Positions 4,653-6,889 of a DNA stretch of 6,889 nt are shown in pieces. Every line of letters begins with the position of its first letter. Within the stretch, counting starts at the first letter, position 1. The position numbers and the translations under genes were made by a program. Source of the stretch: an uncultured Gemmiger sp. (lineage in GTDB: Bacteria; Bacillota; Clostridia; Oscillospirales; Ruminococcaceae). The stretch is from contig CAUEKL010000128.1 of assembly GCA_959018215.1 (NCBI GenBank), forward strand, positions 1-6,889, in the 5' to 3' direction. The notes under the pieces were generated by a model. That model was given only the letters and a program-made list of their open reading frames with translations, did no database searches and was not told where the DNA came from.

Positions 4653-6518
4653 ATGACAGAGTTCTCCCACCAGCTCAAAGAAGCCCTCAGCCTGGTCCAG
4701 AAGCCGGGACGCTACACCGGCGGCGAACCGGGCTGCACCTATAAGGATAAAAGCAAGGTCGATGTGCGCATGGCCTTCTGCTTCCCCGATACCTACGAGG
4801 TAGGCATGTCCTTCCTGGGGGAAAAGATCCTGTATGAACTGCTCAACCGCCACGAAAACTGGTGGTGTGAGCGCGCTTTCATGCCCTGGGTGGATATGAA
4901 GGAGCAGATGGAGCGGCTGGACATTCCGCTCTACTGCCTTGAAAGCAAGCACCCCCTCCCCGCCTTTGATATCGTCGGCTTTACCCTGGAATATGAGCTG
5001 TGCTACACCAATATCCTGGCCATGCTGCGCATGTCCGGCATCCCCCTGCGCGCCGCCGACCGGGACGAGCGCTGGCCGCTGGTTATTGCAGGCGGCCCCT
5101 GCGTGTGCAATGCCGAACCCATGGCGGATTTCTTCGATATCATGCAGCTGGGCGAAGGCGAACAGATGCTGCAGGATGTGTGCGCCGCCGTGGAGTATGC
5201 CAAAAAGAACGGCCTGAACAAGGAACAACTGCTGCTGAACCTGGCCCAGATTCCCGGCGTGTACGTGCCGTCCTTCTATGATGTGACCTATGAGGAAGAC
5301 GGCCGCATCCGCTCCATCAGACCCAACCGCCCCGGTGTGCCGGAAAAGGTGACCAAGGCCATCGTCAAGGATATGGATTCCTTCCCGCCGCCGGAAAACT
5401 TTGTAGTGCCCATCGTGGGCGCCATCCAGGACCGGGCCAGCGTGGAGGTGCTGCGGGGCTGCGTGCGCGGCTGCCGCTTCTGCCAGGCCGGGCAGATCTA
5501 CCGCCCCTTCCGGGAACGTTCCCCCAAACTCATCAGCGACTGTGCCCGGATCCTGTGCCGCAACACCGGCTATGATGAACTGAGTCTGACCAGCCTGTCC
5601 ACCTCCGACCATTCCCGGCTGGAGGAAATTCTGGACAACCTCAATTCCTGGGCGGAGGCCGACCACGTCAGCCTGTCCCTGCCCTCGCTGCGGGTGGACA
5701 ACTTCTCTGAGTCTCTGGTGGAAAAGACCACCCGGGTGCGCAAGAGCGGCCTGACCTTTGCGGCGGAAGCGGGCACCCAGCGCCTGCGGGATGTCATCAA
5801 CAAGAACGTGACCTGGGACCAGATCGAGCGGGGTTGCCGCATTGCTTTCAGCGAAGGATATACCTCGGTCAAACTCTACTTCATGATGGGCCTGCCCACT
5901 GAGACGATGGAGGACATCAAGGGCATTGCGGACACCGCCCAGCAGGTGGTGGACCTGTTCTATAAAATTCCCGACCGTCCCAAAGGCAAGGGGGTGCAGG
6001 TGACCATCAGCGTGGCCTGCTTTGTGCCTAAACCGGACACGCCCTTCCAGTTCTGCGCCCAGGACACCCGGGAACAGCTGCGGGAAAAGCAGAAGTATCT
6101 GCTCAGCTGTGTGCACTCCCGCAAGATCAAGGTCAACTACCACGACAGCGCCACCAGCGTGCTGGAAGGCATCTTTGCCAAGGGGGACCGCCGCCTGGGC
6201 AAGGTCATCGAGACCGCCTTCAACCACGGCGCCTTCTTTGATACCTGGGAGGAATACTTCGATTACGACCGCTGGCTCCAGGCCTTTGTGGAATGCGGCA
6301 TCGACCCCGACTTCTACAACTACCGCACCCTGGCCCTGGACGAGGTGACGCCCTGGTCCCACCTGGATGTGGGGGTCAGCCAGGCCTTCCTGGCCCGGGA
6401 ATACCAGAAGGCGCTGCGTGCCGAAACCACACAGCCCTGCAACCGCCAGTGCAGCGGCTGCGGAGCCAACAAACTGCTGGGAGGGCCGTGCTTTGCTTAC
6501 GATCAGAATCAGCTTTGA
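4653..6518 (+). CDS. TIGR03960-type radical SAM protein with B12-binding-like N-terminal domain
   Basis: The predicted protein has 621 residues. The N-terminal part (about 35-190) resembles the cobalamin-binding domain of B12-dependent radical SAM enzymes: FPDTYEVGMSFLG (44-56), FDIVGFTLEYE (105-115), AGGPCVCNAEP (146-156) and LGEGE (166-170). I see no DxHxxG cobalamin-ligand motif. The radical SAM core has the Cx3Cx2C motif (Cys270, Cys274, Cys277) that binds the 4Fe-4S cluster used to cleave S-adenosylmethionine. AAEAGTQRLRD (370-380) and YFMMGLPTET (409-418) follow as core-strand motifs. The C-terminus carries a second Cys group (596, 600, 603, 613). The substrate is unknown for this family. 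The companion DUF2344 gene overlaps its end, and in some bacteria the two are reported as one fused protein, so they likely act together. The start at ATG 4653 is preceded by GGAAGGA (4637-4643). Confidence 0.9.
   Translation: MTEFSHQLKEALSLVQKPGRYTGGEPGCTYKDKSKVDVRMAFCFPDTYEVGMSFLGEKILYELLNRHENWWCERAFMPWVDMKEQMERLDIPLYCLESKHPLPAFDIVGFTLEYELCYTNILAMLRMSGIPLRAADRDERWPLVIAGGPCVCNAEPMADFFDIMQLGEGEQMLQDVCAAVEYAKKNGLNKEQLLLNLAQIPGVYVPSFYDVTYEEDGRIRSIRPNRPGVPEKVTKAIVKDMDSFPPPENFVVPIVGAIQDRASVEVLRGCVRGCRFCQAGQIYRPFRERSPKLISDCARILCRNTGYDELSLTSLSTSDHSRLEEILDNLNSWAEADHVSLSLPSLRVDNFSESLVEKTTRVRKSGLTFAAEAGTQRLRDVINKNVTWDQIERGCRIAFSEGYTSVKLYFMMGLPTETMEDIKGIADTAQQVVDLFYKIPDRPKGKGVQVTISVACFVPKPDTPFQFCAQDTREQLREKQKYLLSCVHSRKIKVNYHDSATSVLEGIFAKGDRRLGKVIETAFNHGAFFDTWEEYFDYDRWLQAFVECGIDPDFYNYRTLALDEVTPWSHLDVGVSQAFLAREYQKALRAETTQPCNRQCSGCGANKLLGGPCFAYDQNQL
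6479..6485 (+). promoter_or_regulatory. ribosome binding site of the DUF2344 gene inside the radical SAM gene
   Basis: GGGAGGG lies seven bases before the TTG at 6493. It sits within the last codons of the radical SAM gene and supports TTG as the start of the overlapping gene. Confidence 0.75.
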
Positions 6519-6889
6519 AAAACGGGCCGAGGCCGCTTACATCTCGCTGCTGGACCTGCAGCGGGTGTTCCAGCGCATCCTCAAGCGCAGCGGCCTGCCG
6601 GTGTATTACACCCAGGGGTTCAACCCCCATATTTATCTGTCCTTTGCCAGCCCCCTCTCTCTGGGGCAGGAAAGCCTGTGCGAGAGCTGCGAGGTCAAGA
6701 CCGCCGAGGAAAACCCGGACCTGACCGCCTGGAAAGAGACCCTGCAGCCCTTCATGCCCCGGGGCATCGTCATTCGTTCGGTGACCCCGGCCCAGGAGAA
6801 GAGCAGCGAGATCGGCTTTGCCGATTACACCATCCCCCTGCCCCTTTCGGCGGAGGATGCCCGCTTCGCCTACAACGAAAGCGACGCGG
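6493..6889 (+). CDS. DUF2344 / TIGR03936 radical SAM-linked protein (partial, cut by window end)
   Basis: The reading frame is open from a TTG at 6493 to the end of the window, 132 codons, and continues beyond. The N-terminus reads LTIRISFEKRAEAAYIS (2-18), then LDLQRVFQRILKRSGLPVYY (20-39) and TQGFNPHIYLSFASPLSLG (40-58). This matches the start of the DUF2344 family closely: a strand, an (I/F)SxLDL helix, RxGLPVxYxQGFNPHxxxSFAxPLxxG. The family has no established biochemical function; it occurs next to, or fused to, TIGR03960 radical SAM proteins. The 26-base overlap with the radical SAM gene and the strong internal ribosome binding site suggest coupled translation and a stoichiometric pair. 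In related genomes this pair often precedes rng, rplU and rpmA. The TTG start is inferred from the ribosome binding site and from where family similarity begins. Confidence 0.88.
   Translation, partial: MLTIRISFEKRAEAAYISLLDLQRVFQRILKRSGLPVYYTQGFNPHIYLSFASPLSLGQESLCESCEVKTAEENPDLTAWKETLQPFMPRGIVIRSVTPAQEKSSEIGFADYTIPLPLSAEDARFAYNESDA

Noticed and set aside
4131..6362. 743-codon open frame on the - strand opposite the radical SAM and M50 genes
   Set aside because: It has the same cause: it is in register with the radical SAM gene, which clearly encodes a conserved protein on the + strand. The antisense product shows composition bias and no motif.

Overview
The window is ordinary-looking, moderately GC-rich bacterial chromosome. 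All genes are on the + strand, packed tightly, with strong purine-rich ribosome binding sites and frequent TTG starts. These traits, together with a ppk1 gene, a spoIVFA/spoIVFB-like pair and a TIGR03960/TIGR03936 radical SAM pair, point to a Gram-positive Firmicute of the Clostridia. A high-GC member of the Oscillospiraceae/Ruminococcaceae (relatives of Gemmiger, Subdoligranulum or Faecalibacterium) is the best guess. The taxonomic call is inference, because no rRNA or other marker gene is present.

Layout. Bases 1-150 are non-coding, apart possibly from the last few codons of an upstream gene, and hold a strong extended -10 promoter (137-145). Bases 190-3195 look like one operon: a minimal ComEA-like membrane-anchored helix-hairpin-helix protein, a full-length polyphosphate kinase (ppk1), and a small SRPBCC-fold protein. 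A GC-rich hairpin terminator (3220-3269) closes it. Bases 3352-4582 hold an M23 (LytM) membrane protein overlapping a small M50 intramembrane metalloprotease. This arrangement resembles the sporulation pair spoIVFA-spoIVFB. A separate promoter-like element (about 4588-4617) precedes a B12-binding-type radical SAM protein (4653-6518). Its stop overlaps the start of a DUF2344 (TIGR03936) protein that runs off the right end.

How the parts fit. The left operon combines polyphosphate synthesis with a DNA-uptake-type HhH protein and a probable ligand-binding protein; the functional link among the three is not obvious. The right half matches a conserved neighbourhood: in Bacillus subtilis spoIVFA-spoIVFB lie just upstream of rplU-ysxB-rpmA-spo0B-obg, and in clostridia the TIGR03960/TIGR03936 pair commonly sits before rng/rplU/rpmA. 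I therefore expect ribonuclease G, ribosomal proteins L21 and L27 and Obg shortly beyond the right edge.

I see no mobile element, CRISPR array, tRNA, rRNA or convincing riboswitch. No wholly new system is evident. The points most worth a second look are the very short M50 protease with an altered LDG-region motif, the catalytically intact M23 partner, a sporulation-sigma-like promoter candidate in front of them, and the second cysteine cluster at the C-terminus of the uncharacterised radical SAM protein.
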